DNA of 64,000 nt from a virus, in the IMG/VR virus record IMGVR_UViG_3300015264_000002, positions 1-64,000 of that record; one strand, written 5' to 3'. Position 1 is the first letter of the stretch, and each line of letters opens with the position of its first letter. Under the pieces are notes generated by a model. It saw only the letters and a list, made by a program, of their open reading frames with translations. It was not told the DNA's origin and did no database searches. The translations under genes were made by a program, and so were the position numbers. Of this stretch, positions 27,843-36,318 are shown piece after piece.

Positions 27843-28079
27843 GTGGTGGGAGGACGGCGGCACCTGGTAGTAACCACGCGGCTGCTGCTCCTGGCCCTGA
27901 TCGTCAGTGGCCCCGCCCTGGTGTGCGAGAATCGGGATGGTGGCCCGATCCGCTGCTTCCGGCTGTCACCGCACGCTCGTTACGACCTGGATAGGCTGCC
28001 GGTCTGGCCCCGCGGGCCAGCCCCCGCAGCCGCGACCCCGGCGAGCGCGCCCGTCCCCGGCGCTGAGGCGGGCCGGTAG
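27843..28079 (+). CDS. small membrane-anchored protein in the lysis region
   Basis: 78 residues from GTG 27843. One hydrophobic N-terminal segment (LVVTTRLLLLALIVSGPALVC), then a short Pro/Ala-rich periplasmic-type tail. It shares a base with the next start, so the pair is coupled. It may be part of a spanin or holin system; evidence is position and topology only. Confidence 0.5.
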   Translation: MVGGRRHLVVTTRLLLLALIVSGPALVCENRDGGPIRCFRLSPHARYDLDRLPVWPRGPAPAAATPASAPVPGAEAGR

Positions 28080-28450
28080 TGGACGCCAGCACGATCGCCG
28101 GCCTGGTCGTCAGCGGCGTGCTGACGGCGCTCCTCGTCGCCGTCCTCCGCAGCGGCACCGTGCGGGGGGCTGAGCAACGGGCGCAGCATGCGGAAAACAG
28201 CGGCCGGCTGCAGGAGAATAGCCAGCAGCTGCAAGCGATCGTCGACGACATCCGGGCGATCAACGGCCGCGTGCGGGCGACCGAGACGTCGGGCGCGGCG
28301 GACGTGACCGATCTGCGGGCGCACATTGAACTCGACCGCGAGGTACGGCGCCTGACGGAAGCGGCCGCGGTGCAGCTGCGCCAGGACGTCAACGACCTGC
28401 GCGCCGACGTGAAGGCGTTGCTGACGCGCGTCCGGGGGCGGCAGCAATGA
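28079..28450 (+). CDS. membrane-anchored coiled-coil protein (inner-spanin-like)
   Basis: 123 residues from GTG 28079. One N-terminal membrane segment (STIAGLVVSGVLTALLVAVL) followed by a long heptad-like coiled coil to the end (LQENSQQLQAIVDDIRAINGRV). This topology is that of i-spanins, which fuse inner and outer membranes at lysis. A lipobox protein that could be the partner is encoded at 29374. Overlaps the transglycosylase by ATGA. Confidence 0.6.
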   Translation: MDASTIAGLVVSGVLTALLVAVLRSGTVRGAEQRAQHAENSGRLQENSQQLQAIVDDIRAINGRVRATETSGAADVTDLRAHIELDREVRRLTEAAAVQLRQDVNDLRADVKALLTRVRGRQQ

Positions 28451-28992
28451 CCCCCGCGGAGCAAGTCGTGTGCGATCGCGTGCTCGCCTGGCGTCCACTG
28501 GTCGCCGCCGTCGTGCCCAAGCTGGACGTGTGGCTGCTGCTCGGCCTGATCGCGCAGGAGTCGCAGGGCGATCCGTGGTGCTGGCGGTACGAGCCCGGCT
28601 TCTGGTCGATCCACAAGCGGGCGATCCTGGCCGAGATCACGCAGGCCGGGCACGCCGCGTGGCTGCCGCACGGGCGGCTGACGCCCGAGGACTTCGACGC
28701 CGCCTGCGATCGCCGCGCCGCCCTGCTGGCGGCCAGCTACGGACTGTGTCAGCTGCTGCTGTCGACGGCGCTCGAGCTGGGCGCGGCCGTCACGTACCCG
28801 GTGCAGCTGTGTGATCCGACGCTCAACCTGCAGCTGGGCGCGCGCAAGCTGACGGCGTGCTTCCGGCCGATCGGCACCGACACCGAGCCGATCGTGGCGG
28901 CGCTGCTGCGCTACAACGGCGGCGCCGACGCGACCTATCCGACGCACGTGCTCGCCTGGCGCGACCTACTGATCACGGCGGGGCGCACGTGA
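28447..28992 (+). CDS. lytic transglycosylase-type endolysin
   Basis: 181 residues. It matches the SLT/lysozyme-like fold: LIAQESQGDPWCW with the catalytic Glu at residue 38, ASYGLCQLLLSTALELG, LCDPTLNLQLGARKL and ALLRYNGG. No signal peptide is evident, so export would depend on a holin. It is the only peptidoglycan-degrading lysis enzyme seen outside the tail. Confidence 0.85.
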   Translation: MTPAEQVVCDRVLAWRPLVAAVVPKLDVWLLLGLIAQESQGDPWCWRYEPGFWSIHKRAILAEITQAGHAAWLPHGRLTPEDFDAACDRRAALLAASYGLCQLLLSTALELGAAVTYPVQLCDPTLNLQLGARKLTACFRPIGTDTEPIVAALLRYNGGADATYPTHVLAWRDLLITAGRT

Positions 28993-29231
28993 GCACCGAG
29001 GTGGGCGTGACGGAGACGGAGGAGGCGCTGGCCGTCAGCAATGAGTCGACGGACCTGCTCGCGCTCTTCACCTTCGTCAGCCACGCCGCTGCCCAGGTGG
29101 TGGCGGGCCACCGGCTGGCGGCCGACAGCGGGACGCCGTACGACACGGCGCCGGGCGACGACCTGCTGGCGGACCTGGACGCCTACCGGCGCGCGCGCGC
29201 AGCGGGTATCGCGCACCACGGGGCGGCCTGA
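28989..29231 (+). CDS. small hypothetical protein in the lysis cassette
   Basis: 80 residues from GTG 28989, whose GTGA overlaps the transglycosylase stop. Acidic N-terminus, then a helical AAQVVAGHRLAADSG segment. The stop overlaps the next ATG (TGATG). Function unknown. Confidence 0.55.
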   Translation: MSTEVGVTETEEALAVSNESTDLLALFTFVSHAAAQVVAGHRLAADSGTPYDTAPGDDLLADLDAYRRARAAGIAHHGAA

Positions 29232-29377
29232 TGCGTGCAGTGGCGGTCGCCCTGGCGGTGCGGCGCTGGTGGCTACGGCTAGTACAGGGACGACGGGATC
29301 AGGGCACGCGCAGCGGCCGTCGCTGCGCCCAGCCGCGCTGGCGAGGCTGCAGCGCGCGAAGGAGGGGAGCGACATGA
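29231..29377 (+). CDS. 48-residue basic peptide, coupled on both sides
   Basis: The start ATG shares a base with the preceding stop (TGATG) and its TGA overlaps the next ATG (ATGA). The frame between is open. The peptide starts with a short hydrophobic stretch (MRAVAVALAV) followed by RRWW and a very Arg-rich tail. The double coupling is the main evidence that it is translated; it may simply carry ribosomes to the lipoprotein start. Confidence 0.45.
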   Translation: MRAVAVALAVRRWWLRLVQGRRDQGTRSGRRCAQPRWRGCSARRRGAT

Positions 29378-29658
29378 GCAAGGCAGCAGTGGTGGCGGTG
29401 TTGGTAGGTGCGCTCGCGCTCGCCGGCTGCGGGGTCACGGGCCCCAAGGTCCGGTTCGCCCCGTCGGGTGACGGCATCGCCCAGGCGCAAGGGCCGGGGG
29501 TCGACGGCAACCTGTCGGACCCCGACGGCGTGGTGGTGGCCAGCGGGTCGTTCTATCTCAACCCCGCGGCCGCGGTGTCCCTGGTGCTGACCTACCTGGG
29601 CGACCTGCTCGACCTGGGGGGCGGCCGGAGTAACCCCGCGCCGACACCGGGCAAGTAG
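29374..29658 (+). CDS. phage lipoprotein (possible outer spanin)
   Basis: 94 residues from ATG 29374 behind GAAGGAGGGG. Residues 1-19 form a lipoprotein signal peptide ending in the lipobox L-A-G-C (Cys19). The mature part is short and ends with a Pro-rich tail. In a lysis cassette such a protein is a candidate o-spanin; a superinfection-exclusion lipoprotein is the alternative. Confidence 0.7.
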   Translation: MSKAAVVAVLVGALALAGCGVTGPKVRFAPSGDGIAQAQGPGVDGNLSDPDGVVVASGSFYLNPAAAVSLVLTYLGDLLDLGGGRSNPAPTPGK

Positions 29659-29664
29659 GGCCGG

Positions 29665-29952
29665 GTGGCCGATCAGGACGTACCGCCAGGGGCCGCCGTG
29701 CCCCTGGCGGTCGAGGATCCGCGGTGCGGGTGCGAGCTGCAGTTGCGGCGCGAGCGCGCGCTGTCCGTGGCGCTGTGGCTGGCTATCGTCTGCGTCGGCG
29801 CGGTCGCCGTCTCCGCCATCTGGTCGTACCCCAAGTGGGAGGGCGGGGTGGTGCAGGCCGTCACGATCCTAGGCGCCGTGATCAGCGGCATCATGACCGG
29901 CAAGTACGCGGTCATGTCGCCCACGGGGAACGGGAACGGCAAGCCGCACTAG
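29665..29952 (+). CDS. putative holin (two membrane segments)
   Basis: 95 residues from GTG 29665. Two hydrophobic segments (about residues 33-52, ALSVALWLAIVCVGAVAVSA, and 62-80, VVQAVTILGAVISGIMTG) separated by a short turn, with a polar C-terminal tail. Topology, length and location after the transglycosylase fit a class II holin. Confidence 0.65.
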   Translation: MADQDVPPGAAVPLAVEDPRCGCELQLRRERALSVALWLAIVCVGAVAVSAIWSYPKWEGGVVQAVTILGAVISGIMTGKYAVMSPTGNGNGKPH

Positions 29953-29965
29953 GCGGCCCACCACC

Positions 29966-30214
29966 ATGATCGTCGACCCGCCCGGCGCCCCGCGCCTGCC
30001 ACCACCGCGACCGTACGGGGCGACGGCGGCGGTGATCCGCGCGCTGCGCAAGGAGCTCGGGCTGACGCAGGAGCGGTTTGCCGGCGAGGCGGGCGTGACG
30101 GTGTCCACGATCAACCGCTGGGAGGGCGGCCTCGCGCGGCCGAGTCAAGCCTGCCGGCTGCTGATCGACCTGGCCGCGGGACGGCACCACCTCCGCGTCG
30201 TCTGGCCCGTATGA
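29966..30214 (+). CDS. XRE-type HTH regulator
   Basis: 82 residues from ATG 29966. Residues ~25-70 form a lambda-repressor-like HTH (VIRALRKELGLTQERFAGEA, TVSTINRWEGGLARPS). It is barely more than the DNA-binding domain. It overlaps the next gene (ATGA). A late-gene regulator is plausible. Confidence 0.8.
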   Translation: MIVDPPGAPRLPPPRPYGATAAVIRALRKELGLTQERFAGEAGVTVSTINRWEGGLARPSQACRLLIDLAAGRHHLRVVWPV

Positions 30215-30534
30215 GCTTCCTCGGCAGCCTGGTGGACGCGGTGGAGATCGGGGCGGCGCAGGCCCACGGGGTCGCCGCGGCCGTCGCGGCGCTGAAGGCC
30301 AGCGACGGCAATCCCCTGCTGGCGACCCGCGCCTACTGCACGGCGATCGGCCTGGGTGACGCGCCCGCGGCCGAGCTTGAGGCGGGGCTGCGGTGGGGGG
30401 TCGAGCGGCTGGCCACCGCCACGGCGATCGCCGCCGACGTCGTGCAGGTCGTCGGCAACCTCGGCTACCAGCTCGGCCACGTCAGGGCCGTGCTGCAGGG
30501 CTGGCTGGCCGAGGCGGCTAGTCCCCAGGCATAG
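30211..30534 (+). CDS. hypothetical helical protein
   Basis: 107 residues from ATG 30211, coupled to the HTH gene. Ala-rich and helical, without cysteine pairs or clear membrane segments. It is the last gene of the rightward structural/lysis operon. Family unknown. Confidence 0.55.
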   Translation: MSFLGSLVDAVEIGAAQAHGVAAAVAALKASDGNPLLATRAYCTAIGLGDAPAAELEAGLRWGVERLATATAIAADVVQVVGNLGYQLGHVRAVLQGWLAEAASPQA

Positions 30535-30540
30535 GACTGC

Positions 30541-30571
30541 TAATAAAATAAGCGCCGCCCGGCCACGGCGG
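30541..30571 (-). terminator. intrinsic terminator of the leftward operon
   Basis: Read on the minus strand, CCGCC and GGCGG pair around a 7-base loop. After CGC the strand runs TTATTTTATTA, the most T-rich stretch in the vicinity. It lies just past the last leftward gene, between convergent operons. Confidence 0.7.
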
Positions 30572-30578
30572 GACGTAA

Positions 30579-31142
30579 CTACCGGCGACGCCTCGGCTTC
30601 TGTGCTGCGCCCCGCCGCGGGCGTTTCCGTGACCCCCTGCGCGCCGCCGCGCGCCGGTCGCGCATGTACGCACGCGACCACTCGCGGTGGCAGCGCATGC
30701 ACCGCCGCCGCCCGTCGGCGTCCCGCCGGACGTTCTTGCCCCGCAGCAGGTGCCCGGCCTTGCACCGCAGCTTGCGGGCGTTGACCGCCCACGGGCTCTT
30801 GCCCTGTAGCGCCAGCGCCGCCCGACTGACGGGCACGTGGTGCCATGGGTTTACGCACGGCCGGTTGCGGCACGTCGGGCGCAGCAGCGGGCGATCGGCG
30901 GCGAGTACTCCCCGCAGCAGCCGGTACGCCAGCTGCGCGGCCGACACCTCACGGCCCTCGCCGCGCAGGTAAAAGAACCCGTAAGACCCGCGGCTGCGGG
31001 CGCGGCCGCCGAGCCACAGCCAGCAGGCGCGACGGATCCCTGGTGGCGACGTCGCGCCGCCGCGGCCGCCGGCGATCGCCACCTGGGACCAGAAGCGCGC
31101 GGCGTCGTCGGCACCGAGCAGCGGTGTCACGCGGGCGGACAT
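30579..31142 (-). CDS. HNH-type protein with degraded first His and a C-terminal zinc motif
   Basis: 187 residues from ATG 31142. RFWSQV, CWLWLG, YGFFYL and CRNRPCVNPWHH follow the AP2/HNH homing-endonuclease layout. The first catalytic His, normally in a (R/L)HTC context, is Pro here (RPTC), while Asn and the second His remain. A second metal site follows (KLRCKAGHLL, CMRCHREW), as in related free-standing HNH proteins. It may be catalytically weakened. Last gene of the leftward operon. Confidence 0.75.
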   Translation of the reverse strand: MSARVTPLLGADDAARFWSQVAIAGGRGGATSPPGIRRACWLWLGGRARSRGSYGFFYLRGEGREVSAAQLAYRLLRGVLAADRPLLRPTCRNRPCVNPWHHVPVSRAALALQGKSPWAVNARKLRCKAGHLLRGKNVRRDADGRRRCMRCHREWSRAYMRDRRAAARRGSRKRPRRGAAQKPRRRR

Positions 31143-31270
31143 GGACCTGGCCGGGCCAGCAGGCGGCGGCACGCCGCGCACCGGACGGGGGGGGTGCCGA
31201 TCGCGTACGGTGTCAGCGCGCCGCAATGGCAACGGACGAGCCGCCAGCCGTTGCCGAGCTCGAGGATCAC
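31127..31270 (-). CDS. 47-residue zinc-ribbon peptide
   Basis: Started at GTG 31270 because its GTGA overlaps the upstream stop. Contains CHC and CAAC pairs 17 residues apart, a minimal zinc ribbon. Its 3' end overlaps the HNH start by 16 bases. An upstream in-frame ATG at 31348 would give 73 residues but a large overlap. Confidence 0.5.
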   Translation of the reverse strand: MILELGNGWRLVRCHCGALTPYAIGTPPVRCAACRRLLARPGPCPPA

Positions 31271-31506
31271 CGCGCCGGCGGCAGGCACCGGTCCCCCGGG
31301 ATCGCGGGGTGCACGGTAGACGCGCGGGCCGTGGTCGCGGTGTCGCATGTGGCGTGGGCATGGCGGAGACGGGCACGCCAGTGTACCACCACCGCCCGCA
31401 GGTACCGTGTCGCCGCGCGTTGCCCCAGGGCGTGCGTCAGCGTCGCGCCGACGACTGCGCCCACCAGGACGCCGACCAGGAAGGGCCAGCTCTGCGGGCA
31501 TGTCAT
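31267..31506 (-). CDS. small single-pass membrane protein
   Basis: 79 residues from ATG 31506, in an ATGA overlap with the ParB-like stop. One membrane segment (FLVGVLVGAVVGATLTHAL) near the N-terminus and a basic/His-rich tail. Function unknown. Confidence 0.5.
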   Translation of the reverse strand: MTCPQSWPFLVGVLVGAVVGATLTHALGQRAATRYLRAVVVHWRARLRHAHATCDTATTARASTVHPAIPGDRCLPPAR

Positions 31507-33476
31507 GCCGCCGCCCCGGCCTTGCGCAGGTCGGCCACGCTGTCCGGCCCGGTGTACGGCCGCTTGTGCTTCTTCGCCAGCCGCGCGTCGCGCTGCCCGG
31601 CCGTCGTCACGCACCGCGCCGTCGTGCACACCGATCGGCCCAGGGCCTTGTAACGCGGGTCCCAGCTACAGCCGCCCGGGCAGGCGCGGGCCTCCGTGCA
31701 CCCGCAACACTCGCAGCCGTGCAGCTTGTGCACGACGGCGGCCGCCTTCGCCGCCGCACGCGCGCGGGCTGCCTTCCCCTTGCCCTTCTCCCGCGCCGCC
31801 CGGGCCTGCGTGGCGGCCTCCTTCCGCACCGCCGCGCGCACCTTGACCACGTCGACCCGGTACTGCTTGGCGACGGTCGCCAGGGTCAGCGCCCGCTCGA
31901 CGCTGTCGCCGCGCCCCTCCCCCTCGCGCGACAGCACTGCCTCGACCAGCAGCTGCGCCAGCGCGGGGCCGTCCATGCCGGTGATCCGCTTGCCGAGGAC
32001 GTCGCGCCACTCCGGCTGGCGCTCGCCCTTCTTCAGCGCCGGCGCCCACCCATGGCTGCGCACCAGGTCCTTGTGCCGGTCGTGCCACATCTCCCGCACC
32101 ATGCCGAGCGCCACCAGCCGCAGCGTCTTGACGTCCGCCAGGCTGTGCACCTTGGCGACGACCGTGCGCACGATCGCCGTGCGTGCCTGTGCCGCCAGCA
32201 GCGACTGCTGACGGGCCTGCCGCGCCTCGGCGGCCGCGTGGCCGCCGGCGCCCCGGGTTGCGCGCGCGTCGTGGACCTCGCACCGGCCCGGCCGCGTGCA
32301 CACGGTGATCGCGTCCCCGATCTTGTGCTCGCCCGCCCAGCCCGACACCACCACCCCGGGCCGTGTGTGCGCGCACCGCTTCGTCCCGGCGGGGCGCCAC
32401 GCCTTGGTCGTCAGCGGGTGCGGATCGCGCTGCCGGTCCTCCCGGTCCAGCTCGTAATTGGTCGTCAGGGCGACGGCGTCGGGCCCGGCGTCGGCCAACG
32501 CCCGCGCCACGTGGGCCTCCTGCTTGCCGCGGTAGCACGCGCGGTCGGTGCACACGTCCTTGGCGCGGACGTCGGGGAACAGGTCGGGCTGGTTGCCCGT
32601 GCGTTTGGGGCACGTCGTGCACGCGCCGGCCGCGGGCACCAGCCCTATCTCTTTGGGATCAAACGGCGCGCGGGCGAGCTCGAGGTGCATGGTCGCGTCC
32701 AGCCAATGCGTGAAGTCCCGCACGCTGCGCGACGTCGGGGCCGTCTTGCCCTCCTGCAGCCGACGGTCGAGCAAGTACTCCGCCAGCGCCGTCTCCTGGT
32801 CGGCTGCCTGCAGCCGAGCGAGCGGCAGGGCGTGCCCTAGGGTCAGCCGCCCTGCGACGTACGCCTTGCGCGCCGCCGGCGTCAGCTGCAGCAGCGACAG
32901 GCGCTGCCGCACGTAGGCGACCCGCTTGCCGATCCGCGCCGCCAGGCCGTCGACGTCGTACAGCTTGCGGTCGAGGAGCGCCTGCAGCCCGATCGCCTCG
33001 AGCAGCGGGTGCACGTCAGCCCGCTGCAGGTTCTCGGTCAACTGCGCCTCCGCCACCTGGTCGTCGGTCATGTCGCGCACGACGCACGGCACGGTCGCCA
33101 GGCCCGCGGCCTGTGCTGCTAGCCAGCGCCGCTCCCCGGCCACGATCTCGTACGTGCCCCCGCCGCGGAGCCGCACCAGCAGCGGCTGCAGCACCCCCTG
33201 CGTGCGCACGCTCTCGGTCAGGCCCGCCAGGTCCTCGGCGCTGTAGAGCGCGCGACGCTCGGCATTGAGCGCCGACGGCACGAGCCCGGTCAGCCCCACG
33301 TTGCAGACCTCCACTGGTCCGAGCTCGGCCGGCGCCACCGCCGGCTCCGCCGTCTGTCGCTTCGCCATGTCATCCCCCTCGTGCGGCGCGATCGCGTCGC
33401 GCCGCTGCTGTGTCTGCCACCGTGAGAGCCCGGCCAGTTGTTGCGCCAGGCCATCCCAATCCACACCATCGCTCAT
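31503..33476 (-). CDS. large ParB/Spo0J-like nuclease-domain protein
   Basis: 657 residues from ATG 33476. Residues ~55-130 are a ParB N-terminal domain (LTESVRTQGVLQPLLVR, GERRW at 114-118). The KorB-like HTH follows (DVDGLAARIGKRVAYVRQRLSLL). The next ~450 residues are unusual for chromosomal ParB. They contain cysteine groups (CTTCPKRTGNQPDLF, CTDRACY, CECCGCTEARACPGGC) and a Lys/Arg/Ala-rich helix. Phage ParB-like proteins with CTTCPKRTG segments are known and probably bind DNA, possibly as nucleases. It lies between a J-domain gene and small genes. Confidence 0.85.
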   Translation of the reverse strand: MSDGVDWDGLAQQLAGLSRWQTQQRRDAIAPHEGDDMAKRQTAEPAVAPAELGPVEVCNVGLTGLVPSALNAERRALYSAEDLAGLTESVRTQGVLQPLLVRLRGGGTYEIVAGERRWLAAQAAGLATVPCVVRDMTDDQVAEAQLTENLQRADVHPLLEAIGLQALLDRKLYDVDGLAARIGKRVAYVRQRLSLLQLTPAARKAYVAGRLTLGHALPLARLQAADQETALAEYLLDRRLQEGKTAPTSRSVRDFTHWLDATMHLELARAPFDPKEIGLVPAAGACTTCPKRTGNQPDLFPDVRAKDVCTDRACYRGKQEAHVARALADAGPDAVALTTNYELDREDRQRDPHPLTTKAWRPAGTKRCAHTRPGVVVSGWAGEHKIGDAITVCTRPGRCEVHDARATRGAGGHAAAEARQARQQSLLAAQARTAIVRTVVAKVHSLADVKTLRLVALGMVREMWHDRHKDLVRSHGWAPALKKGERQPEWRDVLGKRITGMDGPALAQLLVEAVLSREGEGRGDSVERALTLATVAKQYRVDVVKVRAAVRKEAATQARAAREKGKGKAARARAAAKAAAVVHKLHGCECCGCTEARACPGGCSWDPRYKALGRSVCTTARCVTTAGQRDARLAKKHKRPYTGPDSVADLRKAGAAA

Positions 33477-34114
33477 CGCTGCGGGTCCAGCTCAGCCAGC
33501 GCCGCCGCGCGCGCCCGGTTGAGCCGCACCATGGCCTCGTGGGTCCCCGCCGCCGCGTCGGGGTGCAGGCCCTTGGCCTGCTCCCGATACGCCTGCTCGA
33601 CGTCGGCCAGCGTGATCGCGCGCGGGAACACCGCGCGCCAGTCGACGTCGTCGGGCGCGGGCAGTGCCAGGTAGCCGGTAAATGCCTGCTCGACCGTACC
33701 GACGCCCCACCGCTCGATCCCGCGGAGCGCGGCGATGTGCGCGGCGATCGCCGCGACGTTGTCTGCCACGCGCCGCCAGCGATCGCAGGGCAGGCAGTAC
33801 GGCCGGCCGCGCAGCTGGAAGTAGACGGCGACACCGGGGTCGGCGGGCGCGCGCCCGTCGCTGTACGGCAGCCCGTCGCGGCGGGTGGGGACGTTGGTCG
33901 ACACGACCAGGCGCGTGGCGGCAAAGCGCCGCAGCTCCTCCTGCAGCCGCGTGATCGCGTCGGCCAGCGACAGCTCCTGCGTCCGGCGATAGGCCGTCCC
34001 GCCGGCCGTGATCGGGACGTGCACCTGCTTGCCGAAGGCCGCCACCTGGCGGTCGCCACGGTGCCGCGGCACCGTACGCGGCCACGTCAGCGGATAGGCG
34101 GCCGGGTCCGTCAC
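33473..34114 (-). CDS. J-domain-containing protein
   Basis: 213 residues from GTG 34114 (GTGA with the SbcC-like stop). The C-terminal ~60 residues form a DnaJ-like J domain with the HPD tripeptide at 184-186 (ITLADVEQAYREQAKGLHPD). The N-terminal part (GGTAYRRTQELSLADAITRL, YCLPCDRW) is specific to phage proteins of this kind. J domains stimulate host DnaK (established); this one may recruit it to the SbcCD/ParB machinery (inference). Confidence 0.8.
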   Translation of the reverse strand: MTDPAAYPLTWPRTVPRHRGDRQVAAFGKQVHVPITAGGTAYRRTQELSLADAITRLQEELRRFAATRLVVSTNVPTRRDGLPYSDGRAPADPGVAVYFQLRGRPYCLPCDRWRRVADNVAAIAAHIAALRGIERWGVGTVEQAFTGYLALPAPDDVDWRAVFPRAITLADVEQAYREQAKGLHPDAAAGTHEAMVRLNRARAAALAELDPQR

Positions 34115-36318
34115 TCGACCACTACCTGGCCGTCCTCGACCAGCAGGCGCACGTCCGCGCCCTCCCACACCGCCGGCGTGTGCGACACCAGCACGACCTG
34201 GTGGAAGTGCCCGCGCTCGCGCGCGCGCCGCAGCATGGCCAGGTACAGCTGCGCGTGCGACGGCGACAGCGCGCTCCCGGTTTCGTCTCGCCAGAGCGTT
34301 TGGAATGCGTACCCGCTGCGGCGCGCGTTATCTAGCCCGAAGCCGAGCCGTAGGGCCTCCTCGATGATCGTCTGCTCGCCGCCGCACCCCTGGCGCATCT
34401 CGCGCCCGTCGTCCGTCAGGATCCGGGCCTCGAATACCTCCATGACGCCCCCGCGGTCCTTCTCCACCTGCGTCTGCAGGTCGAGCGCAAAGCGGCCGCC
34501 GTAGCAGGTCGCCAGCAGGTCGTTGGCCAGCTCGCTGACGCTCGGGCCGGCCTGGTCGAGCTCGACCGCCTGCACGCCGTCCCGGCCGCAATCGCGCTCG
34601 AGCACGCGCCAATCAGACGCGGTGGCGATCAACGTCGCCTCCTGCCCGCGCAGCAGCGTCGCGGCCGTGCAGGCGTCGCCCAGGGCGGCGAGACGACCAC
34701 GCAGCGTATCGCGGGTGGACACGTGGCCCGCGTGCACCGCGCGCCCGTCGTCCACCGCGCGCCGCCACACCCGTAGGCTCTCGTCCGCCTGGTTCAGCGC
34801 GACGCGCCAGGTGCCGACGTCGGGCTCGACGAGTGGGGCCTCGGCCGCCGCTGCCTCCGCCGCGGCCAGCTGTGGCAGCAGCGCCGCCCGCGTCGCCTCG
34901 GCCGTCGCCAGGCCCGGCGCCCGCGCAACGTCCGCGGCCAGCCGTGTCCGCTGCCCCTCCGCCTGCCCGATCGCGTCGTCGACGGCGACCAGGTCGCCCT
35001 GTGCCTGATCCAGCGCCGTGCGCGCGGCCTGCGCGGCCACCCGGGCGTCCCGGCCCGCGGCAATGACCCGGGCCAGCTCGCCGTCGATCCGGTCGACGTC
35101 CTCCTGTCCCGTCGTGGTCGCCAGCGCGTCCTTGGTCAGCGGGCACCGCCGACACAGCGGGTTGGCGGGCTCCTCCAGCTGGTTGACCAGCTCGAGCCGC
35201 CGCACGGCCTCGGCCGCCACCCGCGCGCGCGTGCGCTCCAGGTCCGCCTTGACCCGCTCATGGTCCGCCCGCAGGGCATCCAGGCGCGCGTCCGCTGTGG
35301 CCCGTGCCGCCACCAAGGGGGCGACCCGCGCCTGCAGGTCGGTCGCGCGGCCCCGCAGGCCGGGCAACGCGTCGGCCAGCTGCGCGTCCTGGGCAATGGC
35401 CCCACGGATCCGATCGGCGCCGGCGCGCACCGCGTCCACCTGGTCAAGCTCCGCCTGCAGCCGGCCGCGGTCGACCTGTGCGGCCCGCACCCGGGTGACC
35501 ACCGCCCGGTTGCGCTCCTGTACCGCCGCCAGCTCGCGCTCCGCCTCCTGCAGGGCCGCCCGCGCCTGCGCCTGCAGCTGCTCGTGACTGGCGACCTGCG
35601 CCTGCGCGTCGGCCATGGCGCCCTCCGCCGTCGCCACGGCCTGCGTGGCCGCGTCCAGCCGCGCCTGCGTGTCGGTGACGTCCGCCGCCCGCCGCTCGGC
35701 CTCGACCAGCTGCCGTCGCACGTCCGCCAGCTCGCGCGCGAGCTGCTCCGCCTCCTTCCCCGACCTGACCGACCACGCCTGCCAGCGTTCGGCGCCCAGC
35801 ATGGCCATGACCATGTCCTTGCGCTCGCGCGGGGGCAGGCCGAAGAACGACAGCGGCGCAAAGCGGCTCTGCTGCGTCGCGTACACGCTGGCGTAGGCCA
35901 GGCGCGCAGGGGGCAGCAGGGCCGCGATCGCCGCGTGGTAGTCCTTGACCCCCGGCCCGGCCAGTGGCGTCAGCTGCTCCCCGTCGACCAGCGACAGGTA
36001 CGCCTCCGTTTTGCCGCGGCCGCCGCCGTACTGCGGGTCAGCCTGCCACAGGGCGCGGTAGGTGCGGCCGGCCAGCGTGAACGTCTGCGACAGCTGGGCG
36101 TCGCGCACGCCGGGGGCCACCATGCCGGCAAAGCTGTCGTTTCTCATCGGGAATTCCCCGTACGCCCAGCCCGGGAAGCTACATTCCAAGAGCGTCGTTT
36201 TCCCCGCGCGGTTGTCGCCGCGCACGGCGATAATCCCGGGGCCGAGTGCCGACCAGTCGACGGTCGTCCTGGTGCGGTAGACGCCTAGCCCTTGGATGAT
36301 GGTCTGACCGAGGATCAT
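34111..36318 (-). CDS. sbcC: SbcC/Rad50-like ATPase
   Basis: 735 residues from ATG 36318 (ATGA with the HNH gene). Walker A GDNRAGKTT is at residues 34-42. Long coiled-coil arms flank a zinc-hook-type CxxC (LCRRCPLTKD) in the middle. The C-terminal lobe has a signature-like MRQGCGGEQTIIEEAL, a Walker B-like LWRDETGS and the H-loop VVLVSHTP. This is the complete SMC-type layout. With SbcD it should form a DNA-end nuclease complex used in phage replication or recombination. Confidence 0.9.
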   Translation of the reverse strand: MILGQTIIQGLGVYRTRTTVDWSALGPGIIAVRGDNRAGKTTLLECSFPGWAYGEFPMRNDSFAGMVAPGVRDAQLSQTFTLAGRTYRALWQADPQYGGGRGKTEAYLSLVDGEQLTPLAGPGVKDYHAAIAALLPPARLAYASVYATQQSRFAPLSFFGLPPRERKDMVMAMLGAERWQAWSVRSGKEAEQLARELADVRRQLVEAERRAADVTDTQARLDAATQAVATAEGAMADAQAQVASHEQLQAQARAALQEAERELAAVQERNRAVVTRVRAAQVDRGRLQAELDQVDAVRAGADRIRGAIAQDAQLADALPGLRGRATDLQARVAPLVAARATADARLDALRADHERVKADLERTRARVAAEAVRRLELVNQLEEPANPLCRRCPLTKDALATTTGQEDVDRIDGELARVIAAGRDARVAAQAARTALDQAQGDLVAVDDAIGQAEGQRTRLAADVARAPGLATAEATRAALLPQLAAAEAAAAEAPLVEPDVGTWRVALNQADESLRVWRRAVDDGRAVHAGHVSTRDTLRGRLAALGDACTAATLLRGQEATLIATASDWRVLERDCGRDGVQAVELDQAGPSVSELANDLLATCYGGRFALDLQTQVEKDRGGVMEVFEARILTDDGREMRQGCGGEQTIIEEALRLGFGLDNARRSGYAFQTLWRDETGSALSPSHAQLYLAMLRRARERGHFHQVVLVSHTPAVWEGADVRLLVEDGQVVVE

